Shown one piece after another: positions 21,498 to 30,528 of a stretch of 34,615 bases of DNA. The position numbers and the translations under genes were made by a program. The first letter of the stretch is position 1, and the number at the start of each line of letters is the position of its first letter. Below the pieces are notes generated by a model, which was given only the letters and a program-made list of their open reading frames with translations, searched no databases and was not told the DNA's origin. The stretch is taken from positions 1 to 34,615 of the forward strand of contig JAQYWI010000043.1 of the NCBI GenBank assembly GCA_030145015.1, written 5' to 3'. Source of the stretch: Desulfobacterales bacterium. Lineage in GTDB: Bacteria; Desulfobacterota; Desulfobacteria; Desulfobacterales; JAHEIW01.

Positions 21498-23309
21498 TTA
21501 AAGCGCCTGATACGCATCGATGAGCCGGTCTACCAGGCCTGAAAAATAATTGATGGCGCGTTGAATGGGATCCGGAGAGCGCATGTCTACACCGGCATCA
21601 ACAAGTTCGTCCAGCGGAAATTTACTGCCGCCCAGCTTAAGAAAATTCAGATATGCATCCCTGGCCGGTTGGCCTTCGTTAACGACTCTATCGGCAAGGG
21701 CAACGGCCGCCGATATCCCGGTTGCATATTTATAGACATAAAAAGCAGAATAAAAATGCGGAATTCTCAGGCATTCAAGGCTCAACTCCGGATCCAAAAC
21801 CAATGTATCGCCAAAATAGGTTTCCAGCAGGTCTCTATAAGTATCGGTGATGACATCCAGGGTCAGAGCGGCATTGGCTTCAACCGTGCTGTGGGTCATC
21901 TTTTCAAATTCGGCGAACATTGTCTGCCGGAAAAGCGTGGCCCGTATATTGTCAATTTCCCGGTTAAGAATATAAACCGTTTTCGCGGGATCGTTTTTAT
22001 AGTTCTCCAGAAGATATCGGCTCAAAAGATTCTCATTAAAGGTAGAAGCCACCTCGGCGACAAAAATAGTATAATCATGATCCACATACGGCTGGTGTTT
22101 GTTGGCGTAAAACGAGTGCATTGAGTGGCCGCCTTCATGCAGCAGCGTATAGACGCTGTTGATATTCTGTTTCTCATAATTCAGCAGAATATAGGGTGAT
22201 GCGTCATAACATCCCGAAGAGTATGCACCGCTTCGTTTCCCCCGGTTTTCATAACGATCCACCCAGCCACCCAGCAGGCCTTCTTTTAAAACCTCCAAAT
22301 ACTTTTCTCCCAGCGGATGCATAGCCTGGATGCACATTTCAACAGCCGCTTCGTAAGGAATGTGAAAAGTGACATCGCTGACGATCGGCACATAGGTATC
22401 ATAAAAGTGAAGGTCAGATAAAGCAAGTGCCTCTTTACGAAAATCCATATATTTAAAAAAAGGCATCAGGTTGCTTTTAACGGTTTTGACCAGATTGTCA
22501 TAGACCGCTTCGGGAATATTGTCGCCAAATAAAGCAGCGGCTCTGCAGTTATCGAAATTGCGAACTCTGGAATAGAAAAGGTCCTTTTTCAACGAATGCG
22601 TTAAGGTAGCTGCCAGCGTGTGTTTATGATCTTCGTAAGCCTGATAGTATTGAAAAAAAGCCTTTTTACGGACATCTCTGCTCGGGCTGATTAAAAACGT
22701 GCTAAAATTTCCGTGGCTTAACTCGATTTCCTTTCCGCTTTCATCTTCAAGGTTGCCGAAATTTAAATCAACATTGTCCAACTGCCCGAAAACCAGGGTT
22801 GGCGCATTGGCCATTTCGCGGCTCATGGCCAGAACGTGCTCGACCGTTTCACTGCGGGTATGCGGTTTATATCGCAAAATTTTCTCAAGATAAAATTTAT
22901 ATTCCGCAATCGAATCATCGGCCAGAAAGGAATTCATTTGATCGTCCCCAATGGACTGGATCTCGGGAGTCATAAAGCTTGAGGATTCCGAGGCCCGGGT
23001 ATGTAGGCTGACGGCGCGCTGATGAAGCCCGTGGTAAAATTGGTTTGATTTGTCTTCATCACTTTTTAAATGGGCATAGGTATAGATTCTTTCAATTTTA
23101 CGTGTCAGCGACAGATGAAAATCAACAGCTTGTTTGAAAACCTCAACAGATTCTTTCAAACGGCCCTTATAATCTGTGTAGGAGCCGATTAGGCTTTCAA
23201 TCTCGGCAAACAATTTCTCCCAATCTTCATCTGAATTAAATAAAGACGTCAGGTCCCATTTGTGATCATCCGGGATGTCCTTTCTCTCCGGAATTGTCTT
23301 GGGGGCCAT
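21498..23309 (-). CDS. pepF: Oligoendopeptidase F (M3B metallopeptidase)
   Basis: 603 aa cytoplasmic zinc peptidase. The HExxH-type site is LLHEGGHSMHSF, with His391, Glu392 and His395. The third ligand, Glu419, lies in FVAEVASTFNE. The substrate-side motif YSSGCYDASPYILLNY is also present. It trims short peptides of about 7-17 residues during peptide turnover. Length and motif order are those of the family. The start ATG follows AGAAAGGAATTTTGAA. It is divergent from the HEAT-repeat gene, with 281 bp between them. Confidence 0.92.
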   Translation of the reverse strand: MAPKTIPERKDIPDDHKWDLTSLFNSDEDWEKLFAEIESLIGSYTDYKGRLKESVEVFKQAVDFHLSLTRKIERIYTYAHLKSDEDKSNQFYHGLHQRAVSLHTRASESSSFMTPEIQSIGDDQMNSFLADDSIAEYKFYLEKILRYKPHTRSETVEHVLAMSREMANAPTLVFGQLDNVDLNFGNLEDESGKEIELSHGNFSTFLISPSRDVRKKAFFQYYQAYEDHKHTLAATLTHSLKKDLFYSRVRNFDNCRAAALFGDNIPEAVYDNLVKTVKSNLMPFFKYMDFRKEALALSDLHFYDTYVPIVSDVTFHIPYEAAVEMCIQAMHPLGEKYLEVLKEGLLGGWVDRYENRGKRSGAYSSGCYDASPYILLNYEKQNINSVYTLLHEGGHSMHSFYANKHQPYVDHDYTIFVAEVASTFNENLLSRYLLENYKNDPAKTVYILNREIDNIRATLFRQTMFAEFEKMTHSTVEANAALTLDVITDTYRDLLETYFGDTLVLDPELSLECLRIPHFYSAFYVYKYATGISAAVALADRVVNEGQPARDAYLNFLKLGGSKFPLDELVDAGVDMRSPDPIQRAINYFSGLVDRLIDAYQAL

Positions 23310-23510
23310 TTCAAAATTCCTTTCTCCAAAATAAGATCACGCTTTTAATATCCGAAATATGTCTTTGTAAAGAATAATACTATCAAAGTAAAAATTAAAT
23401 TGAGAAGTGCAAGGCAAAAAATGGCCTGAAAGGAGCTGAAACGGGAAGTGCCGATAGACAATAATTCTAATAACTTTAGAGCCTTATCGTATAGAAATCC
23501 TCCTAAATAA

Positions 23511-23539
23511 TTGACATTTTTAGGCAATTTAACTATAAT
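23511..23539 (+). promoter_or_regulatory. Perfect consensus sigma70 promoter for the HEAT-repeat gene
   Basis: -35 TTGACA (23511-23516), 17-bp spacer, -10 TATAAT (23534-23539). A start near 23546 gives a leader of about 45 nt. No clear Shine-Dalgarno precedes the TTG start at 23591. Confidence 0.85.
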
Positions 23540-23590
23540 TATTAGAAAACACAGAGTTTTCTTGCTTCTACTCCTTACAATTTTAAAAAA

Positions 23591-26368
23591 TTGGCAAAAA
23601 AAGCGATAAAATTAAGCTATCGTTCCGCTGAGCGATTTAGCAAAGACTACGCGCTGTTAAAAAAGGGGAAGATATTTCTTCCATCCAAAACCCTTCTGCC
23701 CTTAAAAACCACTCTTATTATAGACTTCACTGTCCCCCAAATCGATAATATTTTTACAGTCACCGGGGTGGTTGTTAAAACCCTTGATGAACAAATTGCA
23801 TCGCAAATGAATAAACCCACCGGGATGTTGCTTGCTTTAGTGGGAGAAACGGAATCGATACTGAATGAGCTCAACTCGACCTTGAGCATGCATAAAGACT
23901 ATCGGGATTTACTGGGATTGGCGGAACCCGCAGAATTAACACCACCCGCCCCTGCTGAAGAAACCCCTGAGGAGCATCCATCTCCGGAAAAAGCAGCGGC
24001 ACCGATTGAACCCGCTGCCGGTTCGGTCGCAAGTGAAACAGCTTCTGATCAAACCGACAGTGAATTTAAAGACCTGGACGATATAACGCCTCAGGACGAA
24101 GCTGATGCCGATCTGCCCCTGGAATGGCTCCGGGATGCCGTAGAGCAAGAAGAAGTCAAAAGGGCGGATGAAGCCGAACCTGAGATTACAGTTGCACCCA
24201 CCGCCGAAAAAAAAGAGCTTTCCCTCGAAGAGCGCAAGAAGGTTAAACCCTCCGGCGATTTTCTCATGGACCTGACAAAAGCCATGTTACGCAGCGGCTA
24301 TTATTCTACGGAACATCCCGGTGCAAAAGGCGCCAAGCAGGGTCTTTACGAAAAATTCCAGGAATGCCTGGCCGAATCCAGGCAGGTCGAGATCACAAAA
24401 CAGGAGGACCGCGAAAAAACGGATATTCTGATTTCCGGGATCCTGGATGAACCGGTTAACGTCCGAACCCTGGTCGGTGCCGGCAAGGCTGAATTATTCG
24501 TGCCCAAGCTGAGAGAGTTTTTCAAACGCAAGGGACTGGTAACCTTTGCGATTAAAAATGATATCTCCCCGGAGCACTTCGAAAGCTTCGTGGACATCAT
24601 GAGCGATCCCAAAGCCGATGGCAGTCAAAACGCAAAGGTTGGCGAAGTGCTGTCCAATGCCCTTGTTGAGCACGGGATTACCGAAATATCCACGGTTTTC
24701 ATGGACGACCTGATCATGCTGGAGTTAAACCTACCATGGCGGGTCGAAATGGCTATCCAACGCCTGGCCAAAGATCTTAAAATGCTGCCTCTGTTTAAGA
24801 GTGACTCCGATGATAAAATCCGGACTTTGAAGCTTCAAATTATCGAGGATATCATTCGCCCTCTCAGACACCCTCAGTTTCTTAAAGATCTTATCATCAA
24901 CTGCTACATCATTGCCCAACATGTTGACACGATTGAGGTGGGAGACATCGAGCAGGTCATCATCGAGGCCTTCCCCTTAAATACACTGTTGCCCACATCC
25001 CAATTAGTCTTCAAAGAACTCAATCAATTGCGGGAAAAACATGCTGAAGACCTGGACAACCCGGTCTTGGTCAGACGCCTTGAGGGCGTCAAACGAATTC
25101 TCAAGTGGGTCGTCCGTCGGCTGATACTGGAGGATGTCGCCGGTGCGCAAAATTTTCTTGAAGAGCTATACGTGAATGAAGTCCTGACTTTCGAAGAACT
25201 GCCGCCGGATGTGCAATATTTGGTCAATACCATAAAAATGGCCAGAGACGTTCAGGCTCACGTTCCCGCTTATGTTTACAGAATCCTGCACGCTGAAACC
25301 ACTGATGATGCTGTGGTTCTATTGAAGTTCTGCCGCAGGATCCTACCGACGCTTTTTGAAAACAACGACTGGGAAATTGCCCTTTTGCTCACAAAAGCGG
25401 TTGATAGAGCCGGCACACAAAATGAAGTGTTTTCTGAAGAAAGCAGCTTATCACCCCATCCGCAACGATTTATTTATAAGAATTTGACCAAAGATCTGGT
25501 GGCCGCATATGACAAATTGGAAGAATCCGAACAAATAGTTATTGATGAAATTATCGGATTATTAGGATCCCAGGGAATTGAGGTCTTGGGCAAAGTTCTA
25601 ACCGACACTGAAAACCGCCAGGTACGTAAGGCGGCAACGGATGCCCTGATTCAAAAGGGTGAATTGGCCCAACGGTGGGTCCTGAAGACTTTGACAAACC
25701 CGGAACAGCCCTGGTATTTATTGCGAAATGCACTGATGATTCTCAGGTTTGTGGGCAAAGGCCCAAAAGCAGTCGATCAGGCGCGCAATTTCGCATCCCA
25801 CGCTCATCCCCGGGTGCGGGACGAGGCCTTGCATACCCTGCTTACGTTAAAGGCCCGTGATGCCGAGGAACTGGTCATCAACGCCTTAGGTGATCCCGAT
25901 GACAAAGTCCTGTGGCGGGCGACAAGCGCGCTGGGTGAGCTCACCCCCCTATCGCAAGCTTCTATTGCAAAACTGGTTGAGATGCTAAAAACCGATATTC
26001 CGGAAGAACCGCAAGCCGCAGCCATTCACGCCCGTAAAGTATCCAATATCATCAGGGCAATGGGGACAATGGTCAATATAAAAAACATCCAGGCGATAGA
26101 AGATGTCATCCTTGACACCGCCCAGATGATCGATGGACAAAATAAAGGAATTTTGCAGCGACTCAAAAAATCTTCATCTCCTTACCAGAAATCCATCCTC
26201 TCAGCTGCCATCGCCACTTTAGCGAAAATCGGTACATCCAGATCCGAAGCTTTCCTGGATAAATTGGCAGGCGGCAAAACACCCCAGGCAGAACCCGCCC
26301 GCCGGGCAGTCGAAAGCATCCGCTTGCGCTATGGCAAACAAACGGCGGTTGCACCCTCCTCTACCTAA
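23591..26368 (+). CDS. Large PilZ-like / HEAT-repeat protein
   Basis: 925 aa, probably cytoplasmic. Residues about 5-105 (RFSKDYALLKKGKIFLPSKT, LIIDFTVPQ) resemble a PilZ-type beta-barrel, although the usual RxxxR/DxSxxG c-di-GMP residues are not clearly readable. Residues about 115-210 are acidic and proline-rich and likely disordered. The next 400 residues are helical. The last 280 contain HEAT-like repeats (VRKAATDALIQKGE; VRDEALHTLLTLKAR; KVLWRATSALGELTPL). Such proteins act as scaffolds. The only usable start is TTG at 23591 (LAKKAIKLSYRS). A perfect promoter lies 52 bp upstream. No neighbour suggests its partner. The function is unknown. Confidence 0.7.
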   Translation: MAKKAIKLSYRSAERFSKDYALLKKGKIFLPSKTLLPLKTTLIIDFTVPQIDNIFTVTGVVVKTLDEQIASQMNKPTGMLLALVGETESILNELNSTLSMHKDYRDLLGLAEPAELTPPAPAEETPEEHPSPEKAAAPIEPAAGSVASETASDQTDSEFKDLDDITPQDEADADLPLEWLRDAVEQEEVKRADEAEPEITVAPTAEKKELSLEERKKVKPSGDFLMDLTKAMLRSGYYSTEHPGAKGAKQGLYEKFQECLAESRQVEITKQEDREKTDILISGILDEPVNVRTLVGAGKAELFVPKLREFFKRKGLVTFAIKNDISPEHFESFVDIMSDPKADGSQNAKVGEVLSNALVEHGITEISTVFMDDLIMLELNLPWRVEMAIQRLAKDLKMLPLFKSDSDDKIRTLKLQIIEDIIRPLRHPQFLKDLIINCYIIAQHVDTIEVGDIEQVIIEAFPLNTLLPTSQLVFKELNQLREKHAEDLDNPVLVRRLEGVKRILKWVVRRLILEDVAGAQNFLEELYVNEVLTFEELPPDVQYLVNTIKMARDVQAHVPAYVYRILHAETTDDAVVLLKFCRRILPTLFENNDWEIALLLTKAVDRAGTQNEVFSEESSLSPHPQRFIYKNLTKDLVAAYDKLEESEQIVIDEIIGLLGSQGIEVLGKVLTDTENRQVRKAATDALIQKGELAQRWVLKTLTNPEQPWYLLRNALMILRFVGKGPKAVDQARNFASHAHPRVRDEALHTLLTLKARDAEELVINALGDPDDKVLWRATSALGELTPLSQASIAKLVEMLKTDIPEEPQAAAIHARKVSNIIRAMGTMVNIKNIQAIEDVILDTAQMIDGQNKGILQRLKKSSSPYQKSILSAAIATLAKIGTSRSEAFLDKLAGGKTPQAEPARRAVESIRLRYGKQTAVAPSST

Positions 26369-26375
26369 AATGGTG

Positions 26376-26583
26376 GTTAGCCCGTTGAGCCGGTTGGCCC
26401 ATTGGCCGGTTAATATTAAATCAGGCAGCCATCCTCGTAATCGTAATCGATAAATCTGAAACTCGTGGAGTCTTGATCCATAGTGCTTCGAGGACGAGGA
26501 CGAGGTGTTCGCGGAATATATAAGGTTTAATTTATCCTTTCTTAACGGACTCAACGGGCTCAACGGACAAACCGGCAAACCGT
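26376..26583. repeat. Nested palindrome between the HEAT gene and a convergent flavoprotein gene
   Basis: Outer arms: GTTAGCCCGTTGAGCCGGTT (from 26376) and CTTAACGGACTCAACGGGCT with CAACGGACAAACCGG (26541-26583). Inner arms: CCTCGTAATCGTAATCGA (26433-26450) and TTCGAGGACGAGGACGAGG (26488-26506). The outer right arm abuts the stop codon of the flavoprotein gene at 26585. It may double as a bidirectional terminator. Confidence 0.65.
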
Positions 26584-26584
26584 T

Positions 26585-27496
26585 TTACTCGGCCTTACGC
26601 ATTTTTTTAGCGTACGCGGCGGCGGCGATACCGGCAACACAGCCCTCGCCTACGGCTTTTGCCATCTGCCACGGAGGACCGCAGATATCGCCGGCAGCAA
26701 AAACACCCGGCACATTCGTTTCCATTTTTTTATTGGTATCAATATATTTCATTTCATCGTCAAATTGGATTCCGATATGGGTCGCCAACTCCATAACACC
26801 TTTAGCGCCGAGTTCGATAAAGACGCCTGCTATTGGTATTTTTGATCCATCCGCCAATAGAATCTCCTGAACACCGGTATCGCCGGATATTTCCTGTACT
26901 TTCGCACCTGTATGGATCACCACATTGCTCTTTTTGAGTTCTGCGGCCAAGGTATCGGCAACATCTAATTTTTCATAGACCAGGTTTACGGTTTTGGCAT
27001 AGTCCAGCAGCGTGAGTGCGCCGCCTACAGCGGCACTGGCGCCGCCCACAACAGCGACATCTTCTCCTTTAAAAAAATTGGCATCGCATTCCACACAATA
27101 ACTGACACCCCGGCCCAAAAATTCCTTTTCCCCGGGAACGCCTAATTTGTTGCGGGCCGTACCGGTGGCAATGATGAGCGACATACAGTAAAGCTCTGTT
27201 CCGCTTTCGGAAATAATTTTAAAATGTTGGCCGTCCGGCAATATAGTCAAAACATCTTCCTCAAGCAAATCAGCTCCAAAATTGGCGGCCTGCTGTCTGC
27301 CGACATTCAGTATTTCCTCACCGGTTATATTGAAAATGCAGCAAAAATTTTCAACATGCGCATGAAACAGGCTGCTCCTGGTTTCTTTGCCCATAACCAG
27401 TACGGAAACTTTTTTACGGGCCGCATGAATCGCGGCTTGCAATCCGGCAGGACCGGTACCTAAAATGATGACATCATAATCTTTCTTATCCGGCAT
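26585..27496 (-). CDS. Thioredoxin-reductase-like NAD(P)/FAD flavoprotein
   Basis: 303 aa. FAD motif GTGPAG (13-18), redox pair CVEC (Cys134, Cys137) followed by Asp as in thioredoxin reductases (CATCDG), NAD(P) loop VVGGASAAVGGA (149-160), and a C-terminal GVFAAGDICGPPWQMAKAVG that contacts FAD. Length matches the low-molecular-weight TrxB group. Compared with E. coli TrxB, the NADP-binding signature is altered, so NADH or another donor such as ferredoxin is possible. ATG follows TAGGAGC. It lies downstream of the dioxygenase and molybdopterin genes on the same strand, separated by repeat-filled spacers. Confidence 0.83.
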   Translation of the reverse strand: MPDKKDYDVIILGTGPAGLQAAIHAARKKVSVLVMGKETRSSLFHAHVENFCCIFNITGEEILNVGRQQAANFGADLLEEDVLTILPDGQHFKIISESGTELYCMSLIIATGTARNKLGVPGEKEFLGRGVSYCVECDANFFKGEDVAVVGGASAAVGGALTLLDYAKTVNLVYEKLDVADTLAAELKKSNVVIHTGAKVQEISGDTGVQEILLADGSKIPIAGVFIELGAKGVMELATHIGIQFDDEMKYIDTNKKMETNVPGVFAAGDICGPPWQMAKAVGEGCVAGIAAAAYAKKMRKAE

Positions 27497-27520
27497 ATCT
27501 TGCTCCTATTTATTAGAAAA

Positions 27521-27725
27521 GGTTCAAGGGTTCAGGGGTTCCGATCTCTTGCTTTCCATCGCTGGCTGCTGGTCAGTGAATTTAGTCGATTCGTTGATTG
27601 GTCAAATGGTTAAATAGTTTAAAATGGATTCAATCCTCTGACAAATTGACTATTCAACTAATCAACTATTTAACTGTGCTCCCTGTCATCTGTTATCTGA
27701 AACCCGACACCTGAAACCTGACACC
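27521..27725. repeat. Mosaic of repeat modules between the dioxygenase and flavoprotein genes
   Basis: Modules in order: GGTTCAAGGGTTCA (27521), GCTGGCTGCTGGTCAG (about 27562), GTTGATTGGTCAAATGGTTA (about 27593) with an approximate complement TTGACTATTCAACTAATCAA (about 27646), then CTGTCATCTGTTATCTGAAA and CCCGACACCTGAAACCTGAC (27683-27723). The first three module types recur at 19047-19258. The last recurs inverted at 28467-28500. Confidence 0.7.
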
Positions 27726-27731
27726 TTTTTT

Positions 27732-28388
27732 TCACTTTGTGAAAAAATGTTTGAGTGCTTCAGCGGCCAGCATCCTTTTCTTTATGCGTGGCGGATATAG
27801 CCTGTCAACTTTGTTGTGTTCAGCGTCAAAGCGGTTGATGAAAAGTCTGCGAATGGGGCTTCCGTAAACACTGATCATAATCGTTACACCTTCGCCGGGG
27901 TTTCCGGTTTGATGGATGCCGTCGTTTAGCGGGCGGGTCAATTCGAGTTCTCCCGGCTGCATACGAACCTGGGCTGCTTTTATCAAGCGCGCATAACCTT
28001 CAACCGTGCCATCGTCTTCGCGCGCGTATCGGATGACCCCCAGCTCTCCTATGCAAGCGCCCGAGACACCCCAGGAATTATGATCATGAATCGGAGTATA
28101 ATCTCCGGGACCGTAAAGGAACATCCGCAGCGAAAAAAGTCGCTTCGGGTTTAGATACAGCAAAATTTCATCATCGATCATCTGGGCCTGACGCAAATCC
28201 GGGTAAGGGCTGCCGCCTTCTATGTTTTTTAATAACCTTGCAAATACCGCCTGATTCCTGAGAAAACCCGGCAACTCGTTTTGAAAAAATTCACTGCGAG
28301 CCACATCCCCGGAAATTTCCTCGACGGCTTCGGACCAGTGATGGCAAATTCCAAGCAACTCCTCAGGCGGCTTCGGTGGTCTCGGCAT
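27732..28388 (-). CDS. Cysteine-dioxygenase-type thiol dioxygenase
   Basis: About 218 aa from the ATG at 28388. A second ATG three codons upstream (28397) directly abuts the AAGGAAG Shine-Dalgarno and is less likely. The cupin Fe(II) site is visible: YTPIHDHNSWG gives two His (104 and 106 of the long form) and GIHQTGNPG gives the third (162), the three-His pattern of cysteine dioxygenase. The enzyme adds O2 to cysteine or 3-mercaptopropionate to form a sulfinate. The Cys-Tyr crosslink of animal enzymes is not expected here. An O2-using enzyme in a presumptive anaerobe may serve oxygen or thiol detoxification. The gene is framed by inverted copies of the GACACC repeat. Confidence 0.78.
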   Translation of the reverse strand: MPRPPKPPEELLGICHHWSEAVEEISGDVARSEFFQNELPGFLRNQAVFARLLKNIEGGSPYPDLRQAQMIDDEILLYLNPKRLFSLRMFLYGPGDYTPIHDHNSWGVSGACIGELGVIRYAREDDGTVEGYARLIKAAQVRMQPGELELTRPLNDGIHQTGNPGEGVTIMISVYGSPIRRLFINRFDAEHNKVDRLYPPRIKKRMLAAEALKHFFTK

Positions 28389-28466
28389 AATCCCCATCTT
28401 CCTTGTTTTTAAATAATTTCATCTTCTGGCTACTCGTTTCTATCCACCGGCTACTTACCACTGAGC

Positions 28467-28592
28467 AGGTGTCAGGTTTCGGGTGTCAGATAACAGATGA
28501 TAAAAGAAGTCTGCCCTTTGTCGTCTGTCATCTGTTTTCTGTAATCTGTCTTCTGTGTCTTCCTGACACCTGAACACTGACACCTGAAACCT
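28467..28592. repeat. Inverted repeat of GGTGTCAGGTTTC / CTGTCATCTGTT words
   Basis: The left arm (28467-28500) begins AGGTGTCAGGTTTCGGGTGT and ends CAGATAACAGATGA. The right arm (28523-28592) runs CTGTCATCTGTTTTCTGTAA, four CTGT units in all, then CTGACACCTGAACACTGACA and CCTGAAACC. A large imperfect hairpin is possible. The left arm is the inverted counterpart of 27686-27726 on the other side of the dioxygenase gene. It ends about 23 nt from the molybdopterin gene's stop codon. Confidence 0.75.
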
Positions 28593-28614
28593 ATTTGAGG
28601 CCAGAGGCCAGACG

Positions 28615-30528
28615 CTACGCGTTCTCCAATCTGACATACTGGTCATAATAAGCGGCACCGGAACCGATGTCAGTCAACTCGGCGGCAATCAGCTGATTAA
28701 CACCACCGCCCCGGCTGATCCAATCTCCCCGGCGATAGATCACAACATCGGGATGAAGATCGGGCAGGGTTTCAACGCTGACCGTCAACCGTCCCAATGG
28801 TGAAACCAGCGCAACGGGTTTTTCCAGGTTCAGATACTTTAGACAAGGACTGTCATGCGCCACATAAACCGTCGGCGGTTGTTTTTGATCTTCGGGCAGC
28901 ATCTGGGAATGAAGGGCTTTGCGGCGCACCAGCGTCAGCAGCCGCAACGGATATTCTGCCGGCGGTTCCGGTTCGGCATGCAGCAAGTAAGGAAACCGGT
29001 ATTTGCCGTCTTGATGATCAAAACGCAAGCCGGCATAGGCAATTTCCGGGCGATTGGAACGGACACAGCCGCAGTTTCGAATCTCCTCAAGGGTGGTGGA
29101 CAGATAGGGTGAATCTAAAGATGCCCGCATGCAATCTTCGGAAGCCGGCAGATCAACCGGCGGGTCCAGGCGCTTGCCGATTTGTCTGAGAATCCAATAA
29201 TCGTTTCGGGCTTCAGCGGGAGCCGCAAGCACAGGACATGCATATTGAACATGCTCATGCAGATAAGAGCCGATAATGTCTTCCTGCTCCATCAAAAGGG
29301 TAGTCGGCAGCACCAGATCGGCGCGCTGGGCCGTATCATTCATGAAAGCATCGACCACAACTTTAAAATCAACCCTGGCAAATGCCTGAATCAATTGCCG
29401 TGAGTCCGGTGCCTGGTTAACCACGTTGGCACCATTTACCCAGATCATTTCGATCGGCGGATTTTCAGCCGCCAGAATCTCCCGGCCGATCACTGGAAAT
29501 TGAAAGGAACGCCACGGCCGCTTTTCGGATTCCCGCGTCCAGCTTAAATTCAAATTACGATAGGAGTGAAGCTGAAAATAGCTGCCGCCGCCCAACCGGC
29601 CGATATTGCCTGAAAGCATCGCCAGCGCATTGATAAACCTCACATTTTCCCCGCCATAGCGATAGCGCTGCAATCCGGCACTGATTATGGTGGCCGCCGG
29701 CTTATCTTCGACATAGCATTCATACACCTGCTGAATATCATTAGCGGACACATCGCAGGCCGCCCGCAATTGGTCCATGGAATGACTGCTGATCAGTGAA
29801 AAAAATTTATCAGGATTGCGCGTGTGGTTTAATACGTTATCAGAGATCAAATCGTTTTTTATCATCAGGCGCAGGACGGCCGCCGCCAGGAAGCGATCCG
29901 TACCGGGTCGGATGCGAATGTGAATATCTGAAAAAGTCTGATTCCCATCCCCTCCCGGCGAAATCGTTAACACCCGGGTGCCGTTTTTACGCGCTTTTTT
30001 AACAAGGGCCGCTGTATGAACCGAACTGCGCGAAAAATCTTTACCCCAGTTGACGATCCTGGAAGCATGCATCAGGTCATTGATATCGTTATTGTCCCGT
30101 GAGCCAAAGTCATGCACACAGGCAATATAGCCGGCCGCATCGCAAAGCGATCCCCGCACCCGGCTGGTCCCCAATCTCGAAAATAAAAGAGTGCTGGCTT
30201 CTTTCAAAACGCCTTTAGCGCCTTCGTTGTGAATATGGAGAATGGCAGTGGGGCGGGAACGTAAATTCTGGATCTTGGCAGCGCACAGATCCAGTGCTTC
30301 ATCCCAGCCGATGGTTTTCCAGCCGTCTTTGGTTTTCAATTGCGGGCGGGTAATCCGATGGATGCTTTGAAGCCTCCTGACATGATCCTTAATTTTCGAG
30401 CACGTAAACCCGGAGGTGAACGGATTATCGGGATTGCCCTTAACCTTCACGCTGCCATCATCCGCTCGTGTAACCACAAGTGAACAGGCATCCGGGCAAT
30501 CCATGGTGCAGGCAGTAATCCCTTTCAT
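28615..30528 (-). CDS. Molybdopterin-dependent oxidoreductase (DMSO-reductase superfamily)
   Basis: 637 aa. The N-terminal [4Fe-4S] site is ACTMDCPDACSLVV plus GFTCSK (Cys7, 11, 15, 43). The molybdopterin domains follow: IGWDEALDLCAAKI, INALAMLSGNIGRLGGGSYF, WVNGANVVNQAPDS, and VLPTTLLMEQEDIIGSYLHE. A Cys (Cys128 in RGSLCDAAGY) stands near where the metal ligand of this superfamily is expected, but I cannot confirm that it binds Mo or W. There is no twin-arginine signal, so it is probably cytoplasmic. No electron-transfer or membrane subunit is adjacent, so its redox partner is unknown. The substrate cannot be named; it resembles uncharacterised formate-dehydrogenase-like and hydroxylase-like members. 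The start ATG has only a weak GCGAGAAAT upstream. Confidence 0.82.
   Translation of the reverse strand: MKGITACTMDCPDACSLVVTRADDGSVKVKGNPDNPFTSGFTCSKIKDHVRRLQSIHRITRPQLKTKDGWKTIGWDEALDLCAAKIQNLRSRPTAILHIHNEGAKGVLKEASTLLFSRLGTSRVRGSLCDAAGYIACVHDFGSRDNNDINDLMHASRIVNWGKDFSRSSVHTAALVKKARKNGTRVLTISPGGDGNQTFSDIHIRIRPGTDRFLAAAVLRLMIKNDLISDNVLNHTRNPDKFFSLISSHSMDQLRAACDVSANDIQQVYECYVEDKPAATIISAGLQRYRYGGENVRFINALAMLSGNIGRLGGGSYFQLHSYRNLNLSWTRESEKRPWRSFQFPVIGREILAAENPPIEMIWVNGANVVNQAPDSRQLIQAFARVDFKVVVDAFMNDTAQRADLVLPTTLLMEQEDIIGSYLHEHVQYACPVLAAPAEARNDYWILRQIGKRLDPPVDLPASEDCMRASLDSPYLSTTLEEIRNCGCVRSNRPEIAYAGLRFDHQDGKYRFPYLLHAEPEPPAEYPLRLLTLVRRKALHSQMLPEDQKQPPTVYVAHDSPCLKYLNLEKPVALVSPLGRLTVSVETLPDLHPDVVIYRRGDWISRGGGVNQLIAAELTDIGSGAAYYDQYVRLENA

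Noticed and set aside
23345..23527. 60-codon leftward frame with one hydrophobic segment between pepF and the HEAT gene
   Set aside because: Its TTG start overlaps the consensus promoter of the opposite gene, and the AGGAGG within it has no start codon at a usable distance. It remains a remote possibility.
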